Origin: Nelumbo lutea | Lineage: Eukaryota > Streptophyta > Magnoliopsida > Proteales > Nelumbonaceae | Length of the DNA stretch: 64,000 bases | NCBI GenBank assembly: GCA_022828595.1 | Contig: JAKGHH010000006.1 | Location: forward strand, 9,920,633-9,984,632 | Reading direction: 5' to 3' | Shown here: positions 33,835 through 45,560 of the stretch, piece by piece | Layout: each line of letters begins with the position of its first letter | Position numbering within the stretch: position 1 is the first letter of the stretch | Made by a program: the position numbers and the translations under genes | Notes under the pieces: generated by a model | Database searches by the model: none | Told to the model about the DNA's origin: nothing | Seen by the model: the letters and a program-made list of their open reading frames with translations, nothing else

Positions 33835-34135
33835 CTTTTTGAATTGTTGTTGACCCAGACAATTGGACTGGGAACCGTTCAAGCAGCGAGTTCTGTTTTA
33901 TCCCAAATTTGGTTATCGGATAAAAACCATTGAAAAAGTCAACAATCTATTGATCTGAGTGGTTGAACCGTCAATCTATCAACCTGTTCAATGGTTTTAA
34001 CCATTTTTTATATTTTTTATATTTTTTTAATTTATTTGTCAGAACGAACCGTTCATTCAAACCAAATAATCGAACTGTCAACCCAAAAACCAATGACTAG
34101 AATGGTTCTGTTTCCAAGTCATTTTTTAATACGTT
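33835..34135. repeat. Dispersed 'AACGGTT' repeat family, copy 2
   Basis: Words in order: GGGAACCGTTCAAGCAGC, AAAAACCATTGAAAAAGTCA, GGTTGAACCGTCAATC, CAACCTGTTCAATGG, an AT-rich centre, GAACCGTTCATTCAAACC and CAACCCAAAAACC. The same order recurs at 38645-38960 and 40572-40880 in the same orientation. No coding capacity. Confidence 0.65.
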
Positions 34136-35394
34136 GATATTAATAACTATAAAAAATTGGCATCCATATTTATTAATGTATTTTAACTAAAGAAGCTACA
34201 GATTATATATTATTCAAGCATCATGGAAATTAATTACTCTTAAGCTTCTTTCTTATTAATAGCTAGCATGCATGTATGTATGCAATGTTATATTAGCTAT
34301 ATATTCTAGCTAATTTAATTTGAATACTTTAATTTAATAATAGGGCATAGATATAATTCGGGTATGGACAGATGGTACCCGAATTCAACCCATTTAGAGA
34401 TCGAGAACCCTAGCAAAATGTACTGCATGATGTTCAAAAAAAGGGGTAGGACTAGTGGGAAGGACTACGGTCCTGGACTTATAACTGAGACCAAGAGGTA
34501 ACCTAGGAAGGTGTGCACCAAGCCTGGCTAACCTACAAAGTGAAAGATCATATAGAACAAAGAGCAAATGGGCTTGATGTAACCCCATCAACATATACTA
34601 CTATGTGGAAGTGGAACACATTCCATGAGAAACAGAGAGACACCCTACCGACAGGGACTTCGAAGTTGGCAACCCAGTCGTGCTGGACTGTGAATAGCAC
34701 CTTCCACAGTAGGAGAAACATTAAAATATATATACATACACATCTCGGACTGCCTTCACATTCATCACATGTGTGGAGTGGAGTCGGGAGTCCTTTTCCA
34801 ATCACCATAACTGAAACTTCTGTGTGTCTGGTTGGTCTTGTGAAGGAGGCCGGACAACTGAAGCTTTGCTTTTTTTTAGCGTGTCTTATTAAGACAAAAT
34901 ATAGGACTAAATTTAACCCGACCCCCCATAAGCAGCCAACTTTTTTTTTTCACTTTTGATCTTCTCCTTCTGTCAATCCGCGTTTTTTTTTTATCAATCT
35001 TAGTACAATAATGCGAGTGAATGTCAACAAACTTGGTTAAATTGACCAAGAAAACTCTCCAATCTGTATTAATCCTGTTTTATTCTTCAAATCACACTGT
35101 ACTGACTATGGTGATCCCCAGAGAAAAAGAAACCAAATAATTGACCATTAGCAAACGTTAACTAACACCAATTATCTATTAAAATTTTAAAATTTCTTCT
35201 CCTCATCTCTCTCTCTCTGAGACATAAACACAAACACGGCACGTACACATGTATGTGAGTCTAGGATAAATGCCATGAAATATCGTAGGGGTCAGGGAAA
35301 GTAAAAGAAGAAAGGGAAAAAACAATGTCTGTTCACAAACGGTTTCTGTTTTTTGAGTTTTATCTTCTTTTTTTTTTTTTTTTTCCTACGCCCC
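34136..35394. other. Intergenic DNA, no gene seen
   Basis: Frames of 86 to 148 codons occur between 34390 and 34960 on both strands, but they overlap, lack domains and look fortuitous. A T run (35370-35387) precedes the GC-rich island. Confidence 0.45.
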
Positions 35395-35765
35395 CACCTC
35401 ATGTCCTACTCCTACCAACGTACCTGACCGCGCGTGCCGTCCGGAAACGCGAGAAGCGTTCAGATAATAACAAAACCGACACGTTATGGCCATGTCTATG
35501 CCGACTTTTTCAATATTTGGCCGTGCCCCGGCAGCGGAAAACGACGGGAGAGCACCCCCTACTCTGCTGCCCTTGCCGGTTAGTCGGCCAGTCCCGGGGC
35601 TGGAACCTGGAAGTCGCCGTCAAAGCTGAGCTCAGCCGATGGAATGGAGCGTCGTCCCTCGATGCCCGGGCTCCCCCTCTCCTCCACTCGGTCAGTCGCT
35701 GTCAGCCGCTTTCTTTTCTCGTTCCCCAGCCGAATCTCTCTTACGTTAGAGACGTGAGGCTTAAG
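35395..35765. other. GC- and CpG-rich island, no recognisable gene
   Basis: Composition changes sharply to well over 50% GC with many CG dinucleotides (for example GCGCGTGCCGTCCGG and GAAACGCGAGAAGCG), against an AT-rich background. A + strand frame of 152 codons (35325-35783) spans it, but shows no domain and a simple-sequence N-terminus. It could be an unmethylated promoter or first-exon region of a gene I cannot see, or a captured fragment. Confidence 0.5.
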
Positions 35766-36559
35766 CGATTAATACTGAAGTGATCACTGAAATCACCACC
35801 TTGGATCCGGTGACAGTAATCGAGGTCGGGGGGGAGGGGCCACCTTGGTCCTTACAAGCTGAAGTTATTTATGGATCGTCAGCTCAAATTATACAAAACC
35901 CCCCATACTGGCATTCCCATGATATGACATGACAACCATCGATGCATGGATGTGATGCCTCCACATTCCGTATGGGCCCCACTATCTGTTCCCTGTTATG
36001 CGGCAACACAGCTTTTATAGGGTTTCCCACCGTCGACGTTCTGAATTGGAATGGGTACGTTTTGCCTTTCTCTCAATAACGTAAATAATTACCACCAACA
36101 AAATAAAAATTACTGATGCACATTGCAGAGTTGCAGTAGTCAGTAGAGAGAGAGAGAGAGAGTCCGGACCGGAGTCCCTCCCTCTTTCTGAGGACACACA
36201 TCTGTGTATTGGAGTCTTTTTGTCCTTGGCAAACAAACTTAGAACGCTGCATACTGCAAGTCTACAAAGTGGGTCGTCATTACGGGGCCCAACCCAATTG
36301 CCTTGTGAGTGGAATTCGCTTTTCAAGTTTGAAGTTTGAACAACAGATTCTTTAGTCTCTTTGATGGCCCCTTTTAGGAAAGGATATCTCCCTGCTGCTC
36401 ACCTCCTTACTAGCTCTTAGATCAGCTTAGCCTTTTAAGGGCTTTCCTATTTATCCCTTGGGGTCATGGTTTCTTTTTCTCTATGCAGCTTATTGGATAT
36501 TTGGAGGGAGTTGCTCATTCCAAGGTCCAAGGTACACTAAAGCCCCATTAGTTTTAACT
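35766..36559. other. Intergenic DNA, no gene seen
   Basis: A (GA)n tract (36146-36161) is followed by GTCCGGACCGGAGTCC, a short palindrome. No coding domain is found. Confidence 0.45.
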
Positions 36560-36845
36560 TATTTGGGTTGGTGAATTCATGGAACCGGTTAGGGTCCGGT
36601 TACCGGTTTGAATGGTCCAATCGTTCGACTCGAACGAACAGTCTGTTCTGACAAAAAAATTAAAAAAATGAAAAATGGTCAAAACCATTCGAACATTCGA
36701 ACGGATAACTGGCCGGTTCAGCAATTTGTTTATCAAAATCAACGATTTTGGAGGAAAAAGTGGTTTTGGAGGAAAATAGAACTGGTCAGGTGACCAGTTC
36801 CTAATTTTTCTGGTCCGACCGTTCGGTCCGATCCGATTTTGAAAA
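36560..36845. repeat. Dispersed 'AACGGTT' repeat family, copy 3 (opposite orientation)
   Basis: GGAACCGGTTAGGGTCCGG, GGTTTGAATGGTCC, CGTTCGACTCGAACGAACAG and GGTCCGACCGTTCGGTCC belong to the same word set as the other copies but run the other way. Ends are not defined. Confidence 0.55.
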
Positions 36846-38427
36846 CAGTGGGTGAATTTATCTTCAAAGTGTTTCCCTGACCAAAATTGTTTGGATAAAT
36901 TCGGTTTCAGCATTTTTTTGTGGTATATAACGTCTCAACTCAAGTTATATCTTACCATGAGACTGGGACCTGCCATATTTAAAATGTGCGGTGTGAGATT
37001 ATATTGGTAGAATGTTGAAACGTGTTTTGTTGTCAATGATCCAATTTCATATAACTTACCCGAGTAAAGAGAGGGGTAGGAGGGATTTAGCATTATCAAC
37101 AGTCAGATAAACAAATTATCCACCCTCTAGGTCGGGTATCAATTAGCCAGATAATTAATACTTTTCAGAAAATTCATTTACTATAAAATTCATTAAAACG
37201 ACATAAAAATGTGGGATCATAATCAATTATCCAATTGACCAATTTAACTCTGCAAAATACCAATAAACGATGCCTAAAAATAATAAAACTTCCATTGGAA
37301 CCTGTAATATTCAAATGCCAATCACACCAAATATATGTACCCAATACATTGGGTTGTATCCAAACGGGGTGTGTTGGGTGATCGGTGTTGAACAAACAAC
37401 ATTGAGCCCGGCTGTCAAATGAATGTGGATCCGAACCCGAGATAAATAACCACCGAGTCAATGGGTGCAGGCTGGGTCAAGAATTATTTTCCAAACATCT
37501 GTGTGTCGGTTTGTATCGATAAGAGCAACTTCTGTCTTCCTGATGAGGAATGAAAAAGTGAGTGAGTGGAACTCCATGAAAGGAGGAAAATAGAGAGTTC
37601 CTAATTCTTCCTCTCTATCTGTTTCTCTCCCTCCAGGGACCTACGTCGAGCAATATAATCAAATTGGTTTATTCCGCGATACCAACTCCAGTGGAAATTC
37701 AACTGGAAAAAGCTAAGATAGACAATATCCTCTTTCAGGATCCATAGATCAAGTCTCTCAGCCCACAGAGGGCATGTGCGTAGTGTAGACCCTCATTGGC
37801 AAGTTGCAAGGGTGGAGAGAGAGATATGAGAAAAGAATGGCAGAGAGAATTTATCACTGACAACATGCTAAGGACCCCATTACCCAAAGTATCTTGATCC
37901 AACCTGAGTATTAGATTTGGGCCCTCGAGGTGAGACCTATGCTATCATTTAGGGCTGCAATTTGGTTAATCCAACCTGAGTCTGACCCGATTCAATCTAA
38001 GTTTTTTTAACGATTGAGCTTAGTTAGAAAATTTGGGTCTGACTTTAATGTGGGTTGGGCTTCGGTTGAGGCCTTGGGTAGTATATATGAGCCCAATTTG
38101 AGCCTGGTCCAATTCAATGGGGGACTATGATACTGGGAAGACATCACATTCAAAAAAACTTGTGACAAACAATCGGTATCATAAACGGGTTAATCGATAA
38201 TAAAAATATCTTTTTTATTCTAATTATATATATATATATATATAATATGTATGTATATATTTTTGAATGAAATTTAAATATAATTTCATCAATTCTATTC
38301 TTAAATTAGGCCATAAAGCCTAATAAAAGATAACTATACAAAAATGCATCCATAAATTCTTTAAGACTTAACCAACCCACCCAAACTGGGGCCTATGTTG
38401 ATAAACTCACATTTGACCTCAAGTTGG
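36846..38427. other. Intergenic DNA, no gene seen
   Basis: This holds no domain-bearing frame. An (AT)n tract lies at about 38225-38245. A short open piece after CTCCAG at 37634 was examined but has no recognised homology. Confidence 0.45.
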
Positions 38428-38642
38428 GTCAAGTCCAAGCCCAAGGTTTGTATATTTAGAGTCGGGCTTAGATTGACACTCAACTTGACCCAACCTAGTA
38501 CGCGGTGTAACCCTAACATCAATTACCATGTAGAGGTCAAGCCCAAACCCAAGGTTTGTACTTTTAGGGTTGGGCTAGGATTGACACTCAACTTGATCAA
38601 ACCCACCTCACATTGCAACCCAAAATCAATTACCATGTAGAG
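38428..38642. repeat. Tandem duplication, unit about 108 bp
   Basis: Units 38428-38535 and 38536-38642 both run from GTCAAG(T/C)CCAA through CCCAAGGTTTGTA and GATTGACACTCAACTTGA to ATCAATTACCATGTAGAG, roughly 85% identical. No conserved coding function. Confidence 0.8.
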
Positions 38643-38644
38643 CA

Positions 38645-38960
38645 GTGTTTCCGAATCGCCGTTAACACGGACAATCAGAACATTTCGTTTGGGAACTGTC
38701 CAAGCAACTGGTTTTGTTTCAACCTAAACCTGGTCCTTGGCCAAAAACCATTGAATTGATCAATAACCCACTGACCTGGGCGGTCAAACTGTCTACCCAT
38801 TCAACCCGTTCAATGATTTTTGGCTGTTTTTTTTGTATTTTAATTATTTTTATATTTAAATCAGAACAGGCCATTTATTCGAACTAGATGGTTGAATCAT
38901 CAACCCAAAAACCGGTGGTTAGAACCATTTTGGTTTCGAATCAATTTTTAAAACCATGAT
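38645..38960. repeat. Dispersed 'AACGGTT' repeat family, copy 4
   Basis: It has the same word order as 33835-34135: GGGAACTGTCCAAGCAAC, AAAAACCATTGAATTGATCA, GGGCGGTCAAACTGTC, AACCCGTTCAATG, an AT-rich centre, GTTGAATCATCAACCC and AAAAACCGGTGG. It is inserted directly after the tandem duplication. Confidence 0.65.
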
Positions 38961-40571
38961 GTAGAGTAAATATACCATTCATTCTAGGGTTCTAATTTTA
39001 TGAACAAAAATAAATATACCATTGAGTCTCTACTATCGTTAACCAGAGATGAATATCAGCTTACATGAAGCTATTGAAATCATTAGGATCTACTCACATG
39101 CTTACAGTGATCATACAACTACATCTCACCATGTATTGGAACATCTCCCATAAATAATTAGTACAAGTATGAAAGATGTTCGCAATGAAAAATGAAGAGC
39201 AGATCCGGACTCGCTTCCATATTGCAAGTTTGGTGCAAATGTTATCTGCACTCTGCATTCTGCAAGTCGGTATAGATGTCCGGGTTGGGCCGGTTCCCTT
39301 TATGTTATGTATAAACTCTATACTCATAAAATCAATATAAGATAGGTGTGCCGCATCAATGATTTCCTCGTCATAATCATAACAGCTACCAGGTGCCCAC
39401 CAAAATTGCCACATGTCAAGAAACCCATCGTTAGATGGGTCCAGATGTGCTCTAACCAAACCGTGGGCCTTTTTTTTAAATCGAACTGATGTTTTGGCTT
39501 TCGAAAATTGAAAACCAAAGTCGAATTAAAACCAATAGATAATCAGTTGATTGATCAGCTTTTGACTGATTCAATATTTTAATATAAATATTAGAAGTAT
39601 TTATAATATCATATTATAAATAATATATATATATATATATATTAATGTCATAAATTTACTTTGATTCGGTTTTGTAGGCATTTGGAAAGAGGGTGTAATC
39701 ATTATTGATGTAAAACTCTACTCCGATTCAGTTTCGTGCATGTTTAAATGGAGTGGAGTTAATATTACGTCGATAATCAATGTAAAACCTCATCAGCTCT
39801 AGAGTTTTACATTGATAATCGATGTAAAAACTATATCGATTTTATCAATGTAAAATTTTACACTCTTCCATCTATCGCTATTTTCAAAAAGCAACGGTCA
39901 CTTTCATGGTTCAATGTCTTTAATTTTTCGAAGCACCTATATGAAACCAAACCAATCAGTTCGGTTAACCAAAATTTTGATTCGGTTTCATTGTTAGGTT
40001 TAGTTTTTTGAGTTTTTGGTTTTAATGAACACCCGTAGATGGATCTCACTCCCACACCAAATAGTGTTCACGTAAAGTTAAAAAAATGGCAGCTGATTTT
40101 TTTGGTTATATATATATATATATATCATTAAGGACTATGGGTCTGGATCTACATAAAATAAAAATGAAGGTCGATGTTGTTCGATTCGAGATGTTCCGAA
40201 TTGAGGACACGATCAGATAGTCCTACTAACTAGACGAGGCCGAAGTGGAAGGACGAAACCGCACACCGAGATCTGCAACCAAGAGAAGGTTAGAGGTTCG
40301 AGGAATTTTTCCCCAAGTAGGCACTCTGATGCTCAATTCAATAGGATAGAGACATTTGGTTGGGATAAACAAGTTGAAATAGTGGTGGTACAAGTCAAAG
40401 AGATAGTAAAAAGAGATATTCAAAGAGTGTAGAATTCCCCTAGTCCTTTACCTTGAACGTGACGTTCAGAGTTATTGGGATAAAATTGTCCACCGACCTG
40501 AGCCAACTTAGCAACCACCCGAACAAACGCCTCATTATGATGAAAGCGATCTCATTATTGTACTAATCAAC
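38961..40571. other. Intergenic DNA, no gene seen
   Basis: An 18-mer shared with the hairpin occurs at 39132-39149. (AT)n tracts lie at about 39620-39641 and 40110-40125. 40140-40540 contains words such as CTGCAACCAAGAGAAGGT and AGGCACTCTGATGCTCAA that recall long-terminal or leader sequences of plant retroelements, but no ends are found. Confidence 0.4.
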
Positions 40572-40880
40572 ATTTTTTAACCGTCGCTGACTTGGATGAT
40601 CAAACCGTTCGGCCCAGAAACCATTTAAGCAATTGGTTCCATTTTACCCCAAACCCAAAATCTGATCAAAATGATTAAAAAAGTCAATAAAACATTGACC
40701 CGGGTGGTCAAATCATTGACCTGTTCAACAATTTTTTACTATTTTTTAATTATTTTAGTTTTTTATTTTTAATTTTACTATCAGAATGAACCGTCCATTC
40801 AAACTAAATGGTGGGACCATCAATCCAAAAACCGGTGTCAGAACGGTTACATTTTCGAATCGTTTTTCAAAACGTTGGTA
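40572..40880. repeat. Dispersed 'AACGGTT' repeat family, copy 5
   Basis: AACCGTCGCTGACTTGG, AAACCATTTAAGCAATTGG, CCCGGGTGGTCAAATC, an AT-rich centre, GAATGAACCGTCCATTCAAA and AAAAACCGGTGTCAGAACGG follow the order of copies 2 and 4. Confidence 0.65.
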
Positions 40881-41219
40881 CCAATATCTCTTTCCTCCAA
40901 GAATCACCAAACCAAAGCGAAAGGCAGGTTTCGAGTAAAACCAAAAGTTGATGGGTGGCGTGTACGTAATTTGGTATTTTGTGAAGCAATCACACAAGCA
41001 TTATCCAAGGTAAGATTGATGAGATAATTAAGTGGGACGTGTCAAATACAAAAGGTTGGTGGTAGTTGGTAACGTTCCAAAGGAATAACATGTAGAACCC
41101 ACCATGTTCCATATAACAAGATGATCTAATCCCATGAATGTGGGATTAGATCGGAGCTCAGATAAATACAAATTAATAGGTTTGATTTGTTTACGTAATT
41201 TGGTATTTTCGAGTAAAAC

Positions 41220-41820
41220 CACGATTTGTTTGAGGGGTGACAATTCAGTCAAAGGAACTAAGTCCACAACAATCGGAGCTCAGGTATTTAGTCACCTTGG
41301 TCCAAAAACCACATCAACACCCAATCCAGTTCGAGGCTAAAGAACTAAGGTTCCAGTTTGGAGCTAAAGAGCCGAAATGCCACATAATCAACTCCAGAAT
41401 CCTCCCCAATGGACCCCGAATTTCTCGGGATCACGACAGGATTCATCCTCACTCCGCCTGAATCGAAGGAAAATGATAAACCTTATCAACTAACACATTG
41501 CTCTCCTTCAAAAACATAACAGATCTTATCTACGCAACCCGGAGATCCCAGAGCTTTTTCGTAAGATCCACGACTACTCAACTATATAAGGATATCAAAC
41601 ACCAAAGCAAAGGTACGTGCAATTATTTACTCACTAGCACTCAAGCATTCAAGTATTCAGCTCGCATCCATAATATAGTACTGACTTAGCATTGGAGCGA
41701 CCTCACCGGGTTAGCCACCCCGGGTTCTCTGATCTATTATTTTGCAGCTTGGTCCAACTCGCCGCGCAACTGGTGTTCGGATCATCTTCCAACTAAGAGT
41801 ATCTAGATCGCACACCATCA
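41220..41820 (+). repeat. 5' LTR of the gypsy element, truncated at its start
   Basis: It matches the 3' LTR from about 41215 (GAGGGGTGACAA at about 41230) to CACACCATCA, but lacks the first about 70 bp present at 47801-47870. A TATA box CTATATAAGG is at about 41582-41591. It is rich in T and A where the 3' copy has C and G. Confidence 0.9.
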
Positions 41821-41822
41821 AT

Positions 41823-41840
41823 TGGTGCCATATGTGGGAA
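41823..41840 (+). other. Primer-binding site of the gypsy element
   Basis: TGGTGCCATATGTGGGAA follows the LTR end after two bases. It differs at three positions from TGGCGCCGTCTGTGGGAA, the site typical of Tat-type elements. All three differences could be C to T or G to A changes. Confidence 0.75.
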
Positions 41841-41895
41841 ACGACCGAAAGGTCATCCCAATTTTAGTTGCAATTCTAGCTTTTGATTTATCTCA

Positions 41896-42955
41896 ATGGA
41901 TTCTAACAGCAACACCGGGAAAAGAATCGAGATGAACGTCATCGAGGGGCAAGATCAGCAATCAACCTTCCCCCAAGGTCCCACGGTACGCATCGGCCAA
42001 TTTACTATTCCCCTTACAGCTTCAGGGGTCCCGTCACTATCTGTACCGCAGTGCACTATGCAAGTAAGCATCCTGCTTCCCCCAATGGGCGTAACTTTCT
42101 CTAAGGAATCTGTGGTCCCTGTTGGAATAGGGCACTCCCAATTCCATGACCTCATTCAGTGCATCCGGACAATACAGATCCAGATGCAGCAGGTCCAACA
42201 GTTCCAACATTATTAGCAGTACTACTTGTACCAGCAGTATTAGTAGTAGTTTCCACCACTACAGCCGAACCAACAACCAATCCCACCCCGACACCCAAGG
42301 TTGTGCCAAGGCCAGAACCATAATCATCCTAGAACTAGCCAAAATGTCAATCGATCCCACCATCAGGATGAGGGGACCTCGCAGGTGTCGGTTCCTCCCA
42401 GGGGTCAGCACACTCCTCCAGTCTCACAAGGAAATTTTGGAAACAGGCCCGATGATAGTCAGCTCAATAGGGCCAATCTGGCGTGGCACTCCAAGCGGGA
42501 AAACAATGGTTCATGAGGGGATAACAACCAACCTGGAGTTCGAGATGCGAACTCGAGGTAGGACCCCTCAGTCCTTCGTAATAGCCGATGCAAACTCCAC
42601 AACCAGGAGAACCTGGCAAGAAGGAACCAGGATCCACCTCACAACAATATCCGTAATGATGTCGAGATACCTAATCAGACCGAAGTCAGCAGCAATGCTG
42701 AGTCGGTGAAGAAGTAGCAACGGTGATGCCGCAAGACATGTTCTACTGCCATTTCCACCGAAGTCATGAACACAGCATGGAGAACTGCAAGAATATCCGC
42801 AATGAGATCGAGGAACTTATCTGTCGTGGGTACCTGAAGAATTATATACTACAAGAAGAGAGGGGGCAAGCAGACCGACAGGCAAATCGACAAGGGGACT
42901 ACAGGAGAAATGACCCCGAGACCAACAGGCAGAATGAGCAGCCACCTCGATAGCT
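41896..42955 (+). pseudogene. Gypsy gag remnant
   Basis: The frame opens with MDSNSNTGKRIEM and runs to a glutamine-rich stretch around 42185-42255, where several CAG codons appear as TAG. The end (42723-42953) shows YCHFHRSHEHSMENCKNIRNE, the CHHC-like knuckle of Tat gag, then EELICRGYLKNYI. At least two frame changes occur. Confidence 0.82.
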
Positions 42956-43735
42956 GCTAGAGGAAGGGCCAGCCCGTGGAGTGATCAATATGATCACCAG
43001 TGGGTCCCTAATTGTCGGATGTACATTAGCAACTGGAAGGATCTTGGTCCGCGAATTAGAGAACGAAGGCGAAAACCCACCAAAGAAACTTTGGCTCGAA
43101 GAACCGATCTACTTCACAAAGGATGATGTTCATGGGATCTAGTACCTGTACGGTGATGCTTTAGTAGTGAAGCTAAGGATCAACGACTTCGAGGTGAAAT
43201 GCATCTTAGTAGACTCAAGCAACTCAGCAGACATACTCTTCAAGAAGACCTTTGACAAATTACAGTTACAACAGAGCGACTTGAAATTGACAGATACACC
43301 TTTGGTAGGGTTCAGCGGTGAGGAGGTCAGGCCTCTTGGTCAAATCACAGTACCGTGGAATCCGACACATGGCCAAACATTATGCAATTTGAGCACACGT
43401 TCTTGGTAGTCACGACTCCATCCCCCTACAATGCAATTGTAGGTCGGCCTATCACGCACATTTTGCATGCCATAGTGTCCACTTATTACTTAGCGATGAA
43501 GTTCCTAACTGACTACGAGGTGGGAGTCATGTGAGGTGACCAACTCAAATCCTGCAAGTGCTACGTGGCCACTTTGAAAGGAAAAGCAAAACTAGCAAAG
43601 GATGTCAAACTTAAGCAATCGGCGAAGTATACCGACAAGCGAGCTGCCCCAAAAGAAGAAACGGTCCACATACCAGTCTTTGCCTCGATCAACGAACCAC
43701 TTTGAACCTAGCTAGTAAGTTTCTTACTTAAAAAT
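42956..43735 (+). pseudogene. Gypsy protease region remnant
   Basis: ILVDSSNSADILF (about 43205) corresponds to the active-site block usually written LVDxGSSADIL; the key glycine is replaced by serine. TPSPYNAIVGRPITHILHAI-type sequence (about 43420) follows in another frame. Stops at 43140 and about 43533 break the frame. Confidence 0.8.
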
Positions 43736-45065
43736 TTAGATATTTTTGCTTGGTCTGCGGTAGAGATGCCTAGGATTGATCCAAAAATTATAACTCACAA
43801 GCTTAATGCCGATCCTTTAATCATGCCAGTAAGACAAAAGAAACGCAACATCGCCTCAGAAAGTTGAAGGGTAGTTGATGACGAGGTCGTGAAGCTCATT
43901 GTGGTAGACTTCATTAGGGAAGTCCATTACCCAAGTTGGGTGGCCAACCCAGTTCTAGTGAAGAAGGCCAATGGCAAGTGGCACATGTGCATCGAATACA
44001 CCGACCTGAACAGAGCCTGCTTGAAAGACTACTTCCCGCTACCCAAGATCGACCGCCTAGTGGACGCGACCTCAGGTCATGAGTTGCTGAGTTTTTTGGA
44101 TGCCTATTCCGGTTAAAACCAAACTAGGATGGATCCCACTGACGAAGACAAGACCGTTTCATAACTGAGCTCAGGCTATATTGTTACAAGGTCATGCCCT
44201 TTGGATTGAAAAATGCTAGGGCAACATTCTAGCACCTTGTAAACAAAGTTTTTGAAGATATAACATGAAATTAAATCCAAAAAAATGCTAGGGCAACATT
44301 ACATGGTCGTGAAGACCCATCTTTCAAATTTTTTGTTGAATCATTTAAATGATGTTTTTCAAAATTTAAGAAGATATAACATGAAATTAAATCCAAATAA
44401 ATGCGTCTTCGTAGTCACTTCAAGTAAATTCCTAGGCTATATAGTCAACCGATGTGGCATCGAGGCCAACCCAGAAAAAATAAAGCTGATCCTAGATATG
44501 AGACCACCCCGGAAAATAAAAAAAAAAGTTCAGAGGCTGACTGACCGGATGGCTGCCCTAAGCCACTTCATGTCTAAATCGGCAGACCGATGCCTACCCT
44601 TTTTTAAAGATATATAAAAAAAAAAGAGCAAGAACTTCAAATGGATCAAAGAGTATCAGCTCACTTTTGACGAGCTAAAAAGGTATTTAAGTACTGCTCC
44701 AATTTTAACTCGGCCTGAAGAAGGGGACATGTTAAAGCTATACCTCTCCACAAGCGACAAAGTAGTTAGTTTGGTACTGATCAAAGAAGTAGATCAGGTT
44801 CAACGACCCATCTACTATGTTAGTGAAATTTCACAAGATGCAGAGACTAAGTATCTGGAGATCGAGAAACTAGCATATGCGCTGGTCATAACAGCCCGAA
44901 AACTTCACCCATACTTCCAGGCCCATACTATCATTGTTCTCACCAACAAACCCCTAAGGTAGATTCTGCTTAAGCCCGAGGTGTATGGAAGATTAACAAA
45001 GTGGTCCACCGAATTGAGTGAATATGATATCCGGTATGAGCCACGACCAGCAGTCAAAGCCTAGG
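43736..45065 (+). pseudogene. Gypsy reverse transcriptase and first RNase H remnant
   Basis: RT blocks: VVDFIREVHYPSWVANPVLVKKANGKWHMCIEY (about 43895-43995), KDYFPLPKIDRLVDATSGHELLSFLDAYSG, MPFGLKNA (about 44195), then SKFLGYIVNRCGIEANPEKI (about 44425). The YVDD catalytic segment between them is missing and replaced by two duplicated pieces (44254-44300). RNase H follows with RPIYYVSEISQDAETKYLEIEKLAYAL (44806). Several stops. Confidence 0.88.
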
Positions 45066-45184
45066 TCTTGAAGAACTCCGTAGCAGAGTGCACATTCAGT
45101 GCAGCAACCCCCGAATTGCCCGAGCTCGCTCACACGACGGGAGCGTCAACTAGTACGACACCAGGCCTAGTCATAGTGGTACCG

Positions 45185-45560
45185 ATCTGGGACGAGGAGC
45201 CCTGGATCCTCCACGTCGATGGCTCATCCATCTAGTAGGGAAGCAGTGTAGGACTGAGTGAGGTGAAGTTGGAGTATGCTCTTCGGTTCGAATTTGAGGC
45301 ATCGAACAATGAGGTAGAGTATGAAGCGTTGATTGTCAGGTTGACTTTAGCAAGGGAAATGAAAGCAAAGCACCTCATCGTATGCAGCGATTCACAATTA
45401 GTGGTCAACCAAGTCACTGGCGAGTACGAAGCCCGTGACCCAACTATGGAAGCTTACTTGGATGGAGTCAGAGAGATCCTCGTAGCTTCATCTTCTGCTT
45501 TATCAGGCAAATTTCGAGGTCCAAGAATGCTGAGGCCGATGCCTTGTCACGTCTAGAGAG
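45185..45560 (+). pseudogene. Second (archaeal-type) RNase H remnant of the gypsy element
   Basis: WILHVDGSSI (about 45205) opens the domain with its aspartate. FEASNNEVEYEALIVRLTLA carries the conserved glutamate and HLIVCSDSQLVVNQVTGEYEA the second aspartate. This extra RNase H after the usual one marks the Tat lineage. Confidence 0.82.

Noticed and set aside
34513..34959. 148-codon + strand frame, with an 86-codon - strand frame overlapping it
   Set aside because: No recognisable domain, overlapping antisense frames and no splice or promoter context. Treated as chance.
35325..35783. 152-codon + strand frame across the GC-rich island
   Set aside because: It starts in a poly-Phe/poly-Pro simple tract, has no domain, and GC-rich DNA favours chance open frames. 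It is kept only as a composition anomaly.
37634..37740. Possible exon after CTCCAG (GTYVEQYNQIGLFRDTNSS)
   Set aside because: Good-looking acceptor, but no downstream donor in frame, no neighbouring exons and no known family.
38395..38640. 81-codon frame with two similar halves (KPKVCTFRVGL)
   Set aside because: The repeat reflects a 108-bp DNA duplication with no evidence of translation.
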